Positions 1-7,247 of a stretch of DNA of 15,006 bases are shown in pieces (position 1 is the first letter of the stretch; each line of letters opens with the position of its first letter). The notes beneath the pieces are model-generated. The model was not told the origin of the DNA. It saw only the letters and a list, made by a program, of their open reading frames with translations, and made no database searches. Location of the stretch: positions 1 to 15,006 of the forward strand of contig JAFXJE010000071.1 of NCBI GenBank assembly GCA_017532485.1, read 5' to 3'. The DNA comes from Peptococcaceae bacterium. GTDB taxonomy: Bacteria; Bacillota; Peptococcia; Peptococcales; Peptococcaceae. The position numbers and the translations under genes are program-made.

Positions 1-18
1 TATCGAGGCAAAAAAGCA

Positions 19-92
19 CGACGCAGAAGGGGCTCGAACCCTCGACCTCCAGCGTGACAGGCTGGCATTCTAACCAACTGAACTACTGCGCC
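19..92 (-). tRNA. tRNA-Asp (anticodon GTC)
   Basis: On the minus strand this folds as a full cloverleaf. The acceptor arm pairs GGCGCAG with CTGCGTC (one G-U), the anticodon stem pairs CCAGC with GCTGG around loop CTGTCAC, and the T arm carries TTCGAGC. The anticodon GTC occupies 56-58, giving an aspartate tRNA, and the discriminator base at 19 is G, as expected for tRNA-Asp. The CCA end is not encoded, since the next three bases read TGC. It follows tRNA-Val by 10 bases and is presumably co-transcribed from the promoter at 198-226. Bases 1-18 beyond it contain a short T-run (CTTTTTT on the minus strand), but too little is visible to call a terminator. Confidence 0.96.
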
Positions 93-102
93 AAAAGAAT
101 CA

Positions 103-175
103 TGGGCGTTGACGGGATCGAACCGCCGACATCCTGCTTGTAAGGCAGACGCTCTCCCAGCTGAGCTAAACGCCC
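103..175 (-). tRNA. tRNA-Val (anticodon TAC)
   Basis: The minus strand gives a standard 73-base cloverleaf. The acceptor GGGCGTT pairs with AACGCCC, the D arm contains AGCTCAGCTGGGAGAGC, the anticodon loop is CTTACAA with TAC at 140-142, and the T loop is TTCGATC. The discriminator is A. No CCA is encoded (TGA follows), so a CCA-adding enzyme would be needed. It is the first gene of a two-tRNA unit, starting about 16 bases after the predicted transcription start. Confidence 0.97.
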
Positions 176-197
176 ACATGACCTTGCAACATCATTT

Positions 198-226
198 ATT
201 ATATATCCTTCCATATTGAATGTCAA
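198..226 (-). promoter_or_regulatory. Consensus sigma-70-type promoter of the tRNA unit
   Basis: Read on the minus strand, a perfect -35 box TTGACA (221-226) is separated by exactly 17 bases from a perfect -10 box TATAAT (198-203). Transcription would begin near position 191, leaving a leader of about 16 bases before tRNA-Val. Both hexamers match the housekeeping consensus without a mismatch, as is common for stable RNA genes. Confidence 0.9.
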
Positions 227-229
227 TAG

Positions 230-266
230 TTTTTTTGATATTTTTTTAGTTTTTAATTATTTTTTT
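230..266 (-). promoter_or_regulatory. A-tract array upstream of the tRNA promoter (UP-element-like)
   Basis: On the minus strand four A-runs of 7, 7, 5 and 7 bases (complement of 230-236, 241-247, 250-254 and 260-266) lie just upstream of the -35 box. Their centres are about 11, 8 and 11 bases apart, near one helical turn, so the DNA is likely bent. A-rich sequence at this position is typical of UP elements contacted by the RNA polymerase alpha C-terminal domain at rRNA and tRNA promoters. The activity is inferred. Confidence 0.6.
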
Positions 267-275
267 ACTCTCAAA

Positions 276-312
276 CAAATCGAGGCTAGAACATAACATT
301 TGTTCCAGCCCC
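276..312 (-). terminator. Terminator-like hairpin after pgpA
   Basis: On the minus strand the 12-base arm GGGGCTGGAACA (301-312) pairs with TGTTCTAGCCTC (282-293), with two G-U pairs and a 7-base loop. It lies just past the pgpA stop codon. The following sequence is only moderately T-rich (GATTTGTTT), so the tail is imperfect. The position, between the end of the rimO-pgsA-pgpA unit and the independent tRNA promoter, supports a transcription end here. Confidence 0.7.
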
Positions 313-319
313 TTTCATT

Positions 320-766
320 TTAAATAAACATCATCACTGCAGCAAGAATTAGGCGACTAGCTATCCCAGCCAGCACATCATCAGCCATAATACCTAAACC
401 GCCGTCTAAATCTTGAATGGTTTTTATCGGTCCTATTTTACTAATATCAAAAAAGCGAAATAAAATAAAGGATACTGGCCACAACCAAACAGGCACCTGC
501 CACATGGCTATCCACATTCCGACAAACTCATCCCAGACTATTTCAGGTGCATCATGCTTTTGTAAATATTTTTCACCTTGATCACAAATAAAGATACCCA
601 AACCTGCTGCTATAAGAATAAACCATAAGGGCAAACCTTGCTTAGTCAAAAAATAGCATATGCCCCCCAGTAAAACTGCAGTTAAAGAACCCCATGTACC
701 AGGTGCAGGTTTAAGTAAACCGGAGCCAAGTCCTCTTGCCAAAAATACTATTATTTTTTCTTTCAT
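320..766 (-). CDS. pgpA: Phosphatidylglycerophosphatase A
   Basis: The product is a 148-residue membrane protein of the PgpA family, which removes the terminal phosphate from phosphatidylglycerol phosphate to give phosphatidylglycerol. Family signatures are visible: an early GSGLLKPAPGTWGS stretch (about 14-27), DEFVGMW near residue 80, and the conserved C-terminal run FFDISKIGP followed by DLDGGLGIMADD, whose acidic residues probably bind the metal ion. Hydrophobic segments separate these motifs. The length is slightly below the roughly 170 residues of the E. coli protein. The ATG start has a GGAG site 8 bases upstream. The gene begins four bases after the stop of pgsA, which makes its substrate, so the two act in sequence and are probably co-translated. 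A hairpin follows the stop. Confidence 0.95.
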   Translation of the reverse strand: MKEKIIVFLARGLGSGLLKPAPGTWGSLTAVLLGGICYFLTKQGLPLWFILIAAGLGIFICDQGEKYLQKHDAPEIVWDEFVGMWIAMWQVPVWLWPVSFILFRFFDISKIGPIKTIQDLDGGLGIMADDVLAGIASRLILAAVMMFI

Positions 767-770
767 ATTA

Positions 771-1310
771 TCAGCTCCAGGAAATTTGATTTTTCAGCTT
801 CAATAAATAATCCAAACCAGAATACAAAGTCAAGATTAAAGCAACATAGAGCACAATTATGCCTAAGTTAAAACCTAGAATTACTTCCAACTGTGGGTTA
901 AGCATTAATAAAATCAAGGCAATCATTTGTACAGTTGTTTTTACTTTGCCCCAAATACTAGCTGCAATTACCACACCTTCTGCTGCAGCTACTGAACGCA
1001 GACCAGTAATAGCATATTCGCGAAATAAAATCAAAACTACAACCCATGCCGGAACATCGCCTAATTGAACAAGACAAATCATAGCCGCCGCCGTTAAAAC
1101 TTTGTCTGCTAATGGATCCATAATTTTGCCAAAATTAGTAATTTGATTATTTTTACGAGCTAAATAACCATCAAGCCAATCGGTCATCGAAGCAATAATA
1201 AAGATTACCGTTGCTGCTAAACGAGTACCCTGTGTATTCATTAACAATGCAACCATAAAAAATGGTACCAGCACCATACGACCTATCGTTAATAAATTAG
1301 GTATATTCAT
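771..1310 (-). CDS. pgsA: CDP-diacylglycerol--glycerol-3-phosphate 3-phosphatidyltransferase
   Basis: This 179-residue integral membrane enzyme joins CDP-diacylglycerol and glycerol-3-phosphate into phosphatidylglycerol phosphate, the committed step towards phosphatidylglycerol and cardiolipin. The CDP-alcohol phosphotransferase signature is complete: D44-x2-D47-G48-x2-A51-R52-x8-G61-x3-D65-x3-D69, the aspartates binding the catalytic metal ions. The N terminus MNIPNLLTIGRM is typical of the family, and hydrophobic helices fill most of the rest. The ATG overlaps the rimO stop by one base (TAATG), with a GGGGAG site 9 bases upstream inside the end of rimO, so translation is likely coupled. pgpA, encoding the next step, follows at once. 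Confidence 0.97.
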   Translation of the reverse strand: MNIPNLLTIGRMVLVPFFMVALLMNTQGTRLAATVIFIIASMTDWLDGYLARKNNQITNFGKIMDPLADKVLTAAAMICLVQLGDVPAWVVVLILFREYAITGLRSVAAAEGVVIAASIWGKVKTTVQMIALILLMLNPQLEVILGFNLGIIVLYVALILTLYSGLDYLLKLKNQISWS

Positions 1311-2647
1311 TAAATAATCTCCCCTACTAAATCATATTCATCTAAGGCAACTATTTTTACCTCTAAATAATCACCTGGCTCATGCTGGCTGTCATAGACC
1401 AAAATCCAAGGGTCAACATCAGGCGCCTCACCTTCACTGCGACAAAGCAGCATACCTTCCACATCAGGACTAATTTCTTCTACTTTAACTAAGCATTTCT
1501 GACCAATTCTCTGTAAATGACGCTGATACATATGGTCATATTGATATTCCATCAAATTTTCTGCACGCCATTCTTTTATTTCATCATCTAAATGACCGTC
1601 CATTTTATCAGCCGGTGTTCCTTCTTCTCTAGAATAAGGGAACGCACCCACACGGTCCAACTGCATTTCTTCCAAAAAGTCTAACAGATTTTGATATTGA
1701 TCCTCTGTTTCGCCCGGAAAACCTACAATGAAAGTAGAACGGATGGTCATATTCGGAATTTTTGTTCGCAACTTAGTGATTAATTCTTTAATTTCTTTTT
1801 GTGTAATCTTTCTATTCATCCGACGCAGTACTTCATCATCAGCATGTTGAATAGGAATGTCTAAATATTTGCATACTTTTGGCTCTGCAGCAATATAATC
1901 AATCATTTCATCCGTCAAATTATTTGGATAAGCATATAATAACCTAATCCAACGAATTTCTTCGATAGCTGCCAAAGCTTTCAATAAATCTACCAAAGCA
2001 AATTTGCCATACAAATCTAAGCCGTAATAACTAGTATCTTGAGCGACAACTACTAATTCTGTCACACCTTGTTCTGCCAGCATTTTTGCTTCATCTACAA
2101 TCTGGTCAATACTTTTACTGCGATATGGTCCTTGCATTTCTGGTATAACACAATAAGTACAGTGATTATCACAGCCCTCTGAAATTCTTAAATAGGCATA
2201 ATGCTGAGGTGTTGTTAACACACGCTCAACTGGTGCTAATTTCGCCTCTTCTGTCCAATTTTCATGGACATGAAGCATTTGAATTTGATTTTGCTCTTGG
2301 TATGCGCGAATAACTTCAACGATATCATGATAATTATTAGTACCTACTAACAAATCTATTTCCGGCATTTCTACAGCTAGTTCCTTGGCATATTTTTGTA
2401 CTAAGCAACCAACTGCTACTAATAATCGGCAAGCACCATCGGTTTTCCATTGTGCTAATTCCAATATTGTATTAATAGATTCTTCTTTGGCTGCTGTAAT
2501 GAAACCACAAGTATTAACAATAATAATTTCAGCTTCATCATAATATTCAGTCAAAACAAAGCCTGCTTTTTGAAAAACGCCCATCATAGTTTCGCTATGT
2601 ACCAAATTTTTGGCGCAGCCCAAAGAAACAACTGCTACTTTTTGCAA
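1310..2647 (-). CDS. rimO: Ribosomal protein S12 methylthiotransferase RimO
   Basis: This 445-residue radical-SAM enzyme adds a methylthio group to the conserved aspartate near position 88 of ribosomal protein S12. The N-terminal domain has the three cysteines for the auxiliary iron-sulfur cluster (C11 in SLGCAKN, C47 in NTCGF, C81 in VGCLVQ). The radical-SAM cluster is held by C159, C163 and C166 in EGCDNHCTYC. A C-terminal TRAM-like region (about 375-445) should bind RNA or substrate. SLGCAKN and SEGCDNHCTYC match RimO rather than the tRNA enzyme MiaB. The start is TTG, fixed by the strong site AGGGGGG 6 bases upstream and by the family N terminus. It overlaps pgsA by one base. A terminator-like hairpin lies directly upstream. 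Confidence 0.96.
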   Translation of the reverse strand: MQKVAVVSLGCAKNLVHSETMMGVFQKAGFVLTEYYDEAEIIIVNTCGFITAAKEESINTILELAQWKTDGACRLLVAVGCLVQKYAKELAVEMPEIDLLVGTNNYHDIVEVIRAYQEQNQIQMLHVHENWTEEAKLAPVERVLTTPQHYAYLRISEGCDNHCTYCVIPEMQGPYRSKSIDQIVDEAKMLAEQGVTELVVVAQDTSYYGLDLYGKFALVDLLKALAAIEEIRWIRLLYAYPNNLTDEMIDYIAAEPKVCKYLDIPIQHADDEVLRRMNRKITQKEIKELITKLRTKIPNMTIRSTFIVGFPGETEDQYQNLLDFLEEMQLDRVGAFPYSREEGTPADKMDGHLDDEIKEWRAENLMEYQYDHMYQRHLQRIGQKCLVKVEEISPDVEGMLLCRSEGEAPDVDPWILVYDSQHEPGDYLEVKIVALDEYDLVGEII

Positions 2648-2653
2648 AATTAT

Positions 2654-2660
2654 CCCCCCT
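2654..2660 (-). promoter_or_regulatory. Ribosome-binding site for the TTG start of rimO
   Basis: The minus strand reads AGGGGGG, then six bases, then TTG. No ATG or GTG lies in a sensible position, and the encoded MQKVAVVSLGCAKN is the expected RimO N terminus, so the TTG start is well supported. Confidence 0.8.
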
Positions 2661-2662
2661 AC

Positions 2663-2700
2663 GGAAAATTAGAGAGGCTGACTCTTGTCCCAGCCTCCCT
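2663..2700 (-). terminator. Terminator-like hairpin between rodZ and rimO
   Basis: On the minus strand AGGGAGGCTG (2691-2700) pairs with CAGCCTCTCT (2671-2680) over 10 base pairs with one G-U pair and a 10-base loop, followed by AATTTTCC. It lies about 30 bases after the rodZ stop and only about 24 bases before the rimO start. The T-tail is short, so termination may be partial, and some rodZ transcripts could read on into rimO-pgsA-pgpA. No convincing separate rimO promoter was found in the gap. Confidence 0.6.
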
Positions 2701-2728
2701 AAAATAAAGAACTATTTTCAGGTCAACA

Positions 2729-3514
2729 TCATTGTGCTACATCATTTAAAGTAAATTCACGAGTCACAACCTTGCCTTTTTCACCCATGGTTCCCAAATC
2801 TTGACCATTCAAAGTAATCTGTACCACACCAGCATTGCCCAAATGCAAGTTAAGAATTTCCTTAGCTTCTAATTGAACAGTTTGGCCTTCCACTAAGGTT
2901 GTATTCAAAATTTGTACCCCGTCACCTTTGACCTCAAGCCAACATTTATCTTGTACACCGACAGTTAAATCAATAATAGTCAATTCCATAACCAAGCCTT
3001 CATAAATAGGTTGGGCAGGAACTACCGGTTCTACAGGCTCAACCGGTAGATTTTCTTCCGGCTGCTGCTCCACTTGTGGCGGCACTTTTTCCTGAACATC
3101 ATTGCTCAATCCACCACTAAACAACCACTGCACTGCCAGTAAAGCACAAACAGCCAAAACACTCAACAAAATAATTACTGAGCTTTTTTTATTTAATGGT
3201 TCTTCTTCTATCTTCTGTGGTTTTGTTCTTTCCCTCGCTTGCACCACTGCTTTTTCTTCTTCCTGTGCATTCTCCTGAACAGCAGTGTCAGTTTGCATAA
3301 TCTCTTGAACTTCAGGCAAATCACCTATGCCTAAACATTTAATATAGGAACTGATAAATCCCCTCACATATACTGCTCCGGGTAATATTTCAAATTCTTC
3401 ATCTTCAATTGCTTGCAAATACTTAGTTCTGATTTTAGTCTTTTCGGCAATGTCATCTAAAGTAAATTTTCTTTTTTCTCTCTCGCGCCGTAATACCGCA
3501 CCAATCCCACGCAC
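2729..3514 (-). CDS. rodZ: RodZ-like cell-shape protein (HTH, membrane span, DUF4115)
   Basis: The product of about 261 residues has RodZ architecture. A cytoplasmic helix-turn-helix of the XRE/HTH_25 type comes first (about residues 2-65, including GAVLRREREKRKFTLDDIAE), then a charged linker, one transmembrane helix (about 112-133), a Pro/Glu/Val-rich extracytoplasmic linker, and a C-terminal beta domain of DUF4115 type with CWLEVKGDG. RodZ links MreB filaments to the elongation machinery; that role is inferred here from architecture. The longest ORF starts at a GTG (3521-3523) that lies inside the ribosome site GGAGGTGA. The next GTG, 3512-3514, sits 8 bases after GGGAGG and is the better start, trimming three residues. 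The gene has its own promoter and is followed by a hairpin. Confidence 0.9.
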   Translation of the reverse strand: MRGIGAVLRREREKRKFTLDDIAEKTKIRTKYLQAIEDEEFEILPGAVYVRGFISSYIKCLGIGDLPEVQEIMQTDTAVQENAQEEEKAVVQARERTKPQKIEEEPLNKKSSVIILLSVLAVCALLAVQWLFSGGLSNDVQEKVPPQVEQQPEENLPVEPVEPVVPAQPIYEGLVMELTIIDLTVGVQDKCWLEVKGDGVQILNTTLVEGQTVQLEAKEILNLHLGNAGVVQITLNGQDLGTMGEKGKVVTREFTLNDVAQ

Positions 3515-3519
3515 TACTG

Positions 3520-3528
3520 TCACCTCCC
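3520..3528 (-). promoter_or_regulatory. Strong ribosome-binding site deciding the rodZ start
   Basis: The minus strand reads GGGAGGTGA, fully complementary to the 16S anti-Shine-Dalgarno tail over GGAGGTGA. The GTG within it cannot sensibly be the start because it is part of the site. The GTG at 3512-3514 is well placed downstream. Confidence 0.8.
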
Positions 3529-3552
3529 GACGAGATATCTGCTATTCATTTC

Positions 3553-3581
3553 AATATACCATAGATAAAACAATCCTGCAA
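3553..3581 (-). promoter_or_regulatory. Extended -10 promoter upstream of rodZ
   Basis: On the minus strand TTGCAG (3576-3581) is followed by a 17-base spacer and TATATT (3553-3558). The spacer ends in TGG, giving the TGnTATATT form of an extended -10 element. Transcription would begin near 3546, about 30 bases before the chosen rodZ start. This is the only promoter-like site I support between ftsK and pgpA. Confidence 0.65.
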
Positions 3582-3625
3582 CAATCTAAAAAAACTTTTA
3601 ATTTTTCTTAAAACCAGTTTTTAGC

Positions 3626-6040
3626 TTAATTATTTTCCTGTTGCTGTAAATATTCTTCCATAGTAATTTTCACTTGGCGTGGTTTACTCCCTTCATAAGG
3701 TCCAATTAAACCTAATTGTTCCATTTGGTCAATAATTCTAGCTGCCCGATTATACCCTACTCGAAATCTGCGCTGTAATAAGGATATTGATGCTTGACCA
3801 TTTTCAATAAACAACTTAATTGCTTCAGGAATTAATGGGTCTGTTTCTTCGCCATTATTACCTTCTGTTTTTTCTGTACTGCTTAATTCTGCGGCAGCAA
3901 TAGCTTCGTCATAGACAGGCTCACCTTGCTGTTTTGCAGCTTCCACAATTTTATCAATTTCTTGGTCAGAAACATACACGCCCTGCACTCGAATAGGTTT
4001 TGGCAAACCTGTCGGATAGAAGAGCATATCTCCCTTACCCAGCAATTTTTCAGCTCCACCCATATCTAAAATAGTGCGAGAATCAATTTGGGAGGATACA
4101 GCAAAAGCAATTCTGGAAGGTAAATTAGCTTTAATTATCCCGGTAATAACATCAACAGATGGACGTTGGGTAGCTACTACCAAATGAATACCTGCAGCCC
4201 TAGCTAACTGTGCCAAACGACAAATTGCATCTTCTACATCAGCAGGTGCAACCATCATTAAATCAGCCAACTCATCAATTAAAACAACTATATAAGGCAT
4301 AACTTCAATAGCTGCTTTTTCTTCTTCTGTAGTTGCTTGCTCTAAACGCTTTTGTGACAAAGCATTGAAGCGTTTCATATCTTTGACATTATTTTCCGCA
4401 AATAACGCATAACGACGTTCCATTTCGCGTACTGCCCAGCGTAAAGCTGCCGCAGCTTTTTTCGGGTCTGTTACTACGGGAGAAATTAAATGAGGAATAC
4501 CATTATAATTCCCCAGTTCAACCATTTTAGGGTCAACCATTAATAGTTTTACCTCATTAGGTGCTGCTTTAAACAAAATACTGTTAATCAAAGCATTCAT
4601 GCACACACTTTTCCCTGAACCAGTAGAGCCAGCTATTAATAAATGCGGCATTTTCGCTAAATCTGTGACAATAGGTTTTCCACTGATATCTTTACCTAAA
4701 GCAACAGTCAATTTACTGTCACTATTTTGAAATTCTGGACTATCAATAACTTCACGCAAAGATACCATACCTCTTTGTTTGTTTGGAATTTCTATCCCAA
4801 CAGCTACCTTACCTGGTATCGGAGCTTCAATACGCACACCAGCAGTAGCCATGCTCAAGGCAATATCGTCAGATAAATTAACTATTTTGCTGACTTTTAC
4901 GCCAGCTGCCGGTTGAAATTCATATTGCGTAATAGCCGGACCAATACTTACTTCCGTTATCTGACCTTTTACGCCAAAATCAGCCAAGGTCTGTTCTAAA
5001 ACAGCTACACGCTGATTAATTTCTTCTTGATTATTATTGCCTGCACTTTGATTGCTTTCTTCCAACAAATCGATAGACGGATAGTGATAAGCTTTTTCAT
5101 CTTGCTCTGCTAGTATTTGCTCATCAACTGTAAAAGTTTCCAACTGTTCTTCATTTTTCTTTTTACGTTTTGCTGAAACTGACTCTGTTGGTGCTGCCAC
5201 CTTAATCAGTGGTGAAGAAGCCGACTTTTCTTCTTTTATTGCTTCAGGCTGAACAGTTGTCGTTTCCTGCTCACTTCCATTACCTTCTTGGTTACCTTTT
5301 GCTTCCTCCAAGGATTTTTGAATTTCTGTTAAATTATTAATAATCAATGGTTTTTCTCGATTACTTCTTTGTAAAGCACGCTGTTCTTCTTTACTTTCTA
5401 AAGCTAACTGTTCAGGTTTTTGCTTGCGTTCTTTTTTCTTTTTAGGTTCTTCTTCTTCAATAAAAATAAAATTGAACAACGCTTCTTTTAATCGTTGCCA
5501 CAAATTCTTAGCTTGCTCCAACCAAGCATCTCCTTTTTGAGAAACGGCATTTTGGCTAATTAACATTACTGACACAATAGCCAGACAAAACAAGACAATG
5601 TATGAGCCCACTTCACCTAAGGCTTTGCTTAACAACCAAGCACAAACGGCACCAATAATCCCGCCACCTAAACCTGACCAGCCTAATGCTAAGCTATTTG
5701 CACCAAAAGTTAAATCCATGTGCAGGAAAGTCAAGACCACTAATACACCGATAGAAAAACCTACCAATTGTCTTGTTTCCATTTTTTTATTTACCAAGCA
5801 GAATAAGCCGGCAACACAAAAAAGAAAAGGAAAAACAATTTTCCCGTCACCAGCTAAAGAAGACATTGTTCTGAAAATAAATGTCCCCACAAAACCTATT
5901 TTTTCCACTGCTAAACTACTTTGCTGCACAATAATCCAGCCTGTATATATAGTCAATGCCAACAAAGCAATTCCTATTAAACCTTTGGAAAAATCATATT
6001 GAATTCCTTTCTTTTTGCCTTTTTTCTTTTTCCCTGCCAT
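3626..6040 (-). CDS. ftsK: DNA translocase FtsK/SpoIIIE
   Basis: This membrane-anchored, septum-associated DNA pump of about 804 residues moves chromosome ends out of the closing division site. The N terminus has a basic start (KKKKGKKK) and four to five hydrophobic helices (about 18-163). A charged Lys/Glu/Gln-rich linker of about 150 residues follows. The motor has Walker A GSTGSGKS (about 471-478) and Walker [11 protein letters not shown] (about 585-594). A C-terminal winged-helix gamma domain (about 734-800, with [21 protein letters not shown]) reads polar DNA sequences. The longest ORF begins at a TTG that overlaps the ribosome site. ATG at 6038-6040, 3 bases after GAGGTGG, is preferred (MAGKKKKG). 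It follows the dacF-like gene by 32 bases. FtsK and SpoIIIE cannot be told apart here. Confidence 0.96.
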   Translation of the reverse strand: MAGKKKKGKKKGIQYDFSKGLIGIALLALTIYTGWIIVQQSSLAVEKIGFVGTFIFRTMSSLAGDGKIVFPFLFCVAGLFCLVNKKMETRQLVGFSIGVLVVLTFLHMDLTFGANSLALGWSGLGGGIIGAVCAWLLSKALGEVGSYIVLFCLAIVSVMLISQNAVSQKGDAWLEQAKNLWQRLKEALFNFIFIEEEEPKKKKERKQKPEQLALESKEEQRALQRSNREKPLIINNLTEIQKSLEEAKGNQEGNGSEQETTTVQPEAIKEEKSASSPLIKVAAPTESVSAKRKKKNEEQLETFTVDEQILAEQDEKAYHYPSIDLLEESNQSAGNNNQEEINQRVAVLEQTLADFGVKGQITEVSIGPAITQYEFQPAAGVKVSKIVNLSDDIALSMATAGVRIEAPIPGKVAVGIEIPNKQRGMVSLREVIDSPEFQNSDSKLTVALGKDISGKPIVTDLAKMPHLLIAGSTGSGKSVCMNALINSILFKAAPNEVKLLMVDPKMVELGNYNGIPHLISPVVTDPKKAAAALRWAVREMERRYALFAENNVKDMKRFNALSQKRLEQATTEEEKAAIEVMPYIVVLIDELADLMMVAPADVEDAICRLAQLARAAGIHLVVATQRPSVDVITGIIKANLPSRIAFAVSSQIDSRTILDMGGAEKLLGKGDMLFYPTGLPKPIRVQGVYVSDQEIDKIVEAAKQQGEPVYDEAIAAAELSSTEKTEGNNGEETDPLIPEAIKLFIENGQASISLLQRRFRVGYNRAARIIDQMEQLGLIGPYEGSKPRQVKITMEEYLQQQENN

Positions 6041-6072
6041 AATCCACCTCAAACATCCAAATTACCATTTAC

Positions 6073-7230
6073 TCAAAAGAAGTTTAACAGTCGATAAAAA
6101 ATTTTTTGAACAAAATTACCTTCTGCCACATCTTCTAAAATTATCAAATCATGCGTCTCTATAACTTTATCATCTTTATAAGTATTTATTACCGCCAAGC
6201 TGCCTACTACTTCTCCAGCTTGTAACGGTGCTGTTAATTCTCTATTCAGACTATAAATCGTCTCAATACCATCCAAATGATTTTTATCTATTAAACAATC
6301 AATCGTTGTATCTGTACCGACATTAACTTTGCGACGGTCACCATCACGAACTTTGAGTTCAGCAATACTTGTATATTCGTTAAGTATATTAGCAAACAAA
6401 AATTGACTGAAACCAAAGTCCAACAATTGCTCAGATACCGTAAAACTATCCTCTCTTGTCTTCGCACCAAGCACAACACTTACTAGACGAACATCATCAC
6501 GCACTGCCGTAGCAGCCAAACAATAACCAGAATCCTCACCAATCCAACCAGTTTTTATACCTTCTAATCCAGCATAATTACCTAAAAGACCATTAGTATT
6601 TTTTAAAACAGTTGGCTTAGATGTGTCGAGACGAACTGCATATTCCTGCGTCCGACAAATCTGAATAAACAGGGGATGCTGAACACATTCTTGAGCTAAA
6701 AGTGCCAAATCTGCTGCAGTTGTATAGTGTTCTACATCGCGTAAACCATTCGCATTGACAAAATGCGTATTTTTCATACCCAGCTGTCCTGCTCGATTAT
6801 TCATCGCTGCTACAAATTGTTCCAGTGAGCCACACACCGTTTCCGCTACAGCTACACTGGCATCATTGCCGGAAACTAAGGCTAAACCATATAACAAATC
6901 ATTAAAAGATATTTTTTCATCAACTTTCAGATACATGGTTGAACCACCTGTATAAGCAGCTTTACGACTAACCTCAACCATTTCTTCTAAATCAAGCAAA
7001 CCGTTTTCTACTGCCTCAACAGCCAAAAGCAAAGTCATCATTTTTGTTACGCTTGCCGGTGGACGCTGCTCCTTACTATTACTTTCATGCAAAATTTCAC
7101 CATTATCAGCATTAATTAAAATATAGGATTCCGCAGCTAATGATGGAACAGCATCATCAGCCATTGCCCCTAAGGGACAGAGGCTAAGGATAATTAGCAA
7201 ACATAATATTGTGGAAATTTTCTTTTTCAC
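6073..7230 (-). CDS. dacF: Serine-type D-Ala-D-Ala carboxypeptidase (DacF-like low-mass PBP)
   Basis: This exported penicillin-binding protein of about 385 residues trims the terminal D-alanine from peptidoglycan stem peptides. A signal peptide (basic MKKKIS, hydrophobic core, probable cleavage after AMA near residue 24) leads into the peptidase S11 domain. The three active-site motifs are intact: S60-x-x-K63 (PPASVTKMM), S120-G-N122, and K226-T-G228. A C-terminal beta domain follows, ending in an aromatic, probably amphipathic helix (KIFYRLLNFF) of the kind that ties these enzymes to the membrane. The start is uncertain between adjacent TTG (7233) and GTG (7230) codons. GTG is preferred because it lies 6 bases from GAGGG. 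The family also includes sporulation DacF and vegetative DacA, so the symbol is approximate. Confidence 0.9.
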   Translation of the reverse strand: MKKKISTILCLLIILSLCPLGAMADDAVPSLAAESYILINADNGEILHESNSKEQRPPASVTKMMTLLLAVEAVENGLLDLEEMVEVSRKAAYTGGSTMYLKVDEKISFNDLLYGLALVSGNDASVAVAETVCGSLEQFVAAMNNRAGQLGMKNTHFVNANGLRDVEHYTTAADLALLAQECVQHPLFIQICRTQEYAVRLDTSKPTVLKNTNGLLGNYAGLEGIKTGWIGEDSGYCLAATAVRDDVRLVSVVLGAKTREDSFTVSEQLLDFGFSQFLFANILNEYTSIAELKVRDGDRRKVNVGTDTTIDCLIDKNHLDGIETIYSLNRELTAPLQAGEVVGSLAVINTYKDDKVIETHDLIILEDVAEGNFVQKIFYRLLNFF

Positions 7231-7247
7231 CAAAATCCCTCGTTTTT

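Noticed and set aside
2700..2728. TTGACC upstream of rimO as a -35 box
   Set aside because: No acceptable -10 box lies at 16-18 bases; the nearest, TATTTT, is about 14 bases away. The site also precedes the hairpin.
3587..3623. Possible terminator after ftsK (AAAAACT pairing with AGTTTTT)
   Set aside because: The 7-bp stem is nearly all A-T with a 19-base loop, so it would be unstable. The ftsK transcript may end here but the sequence does not show it convincingly.
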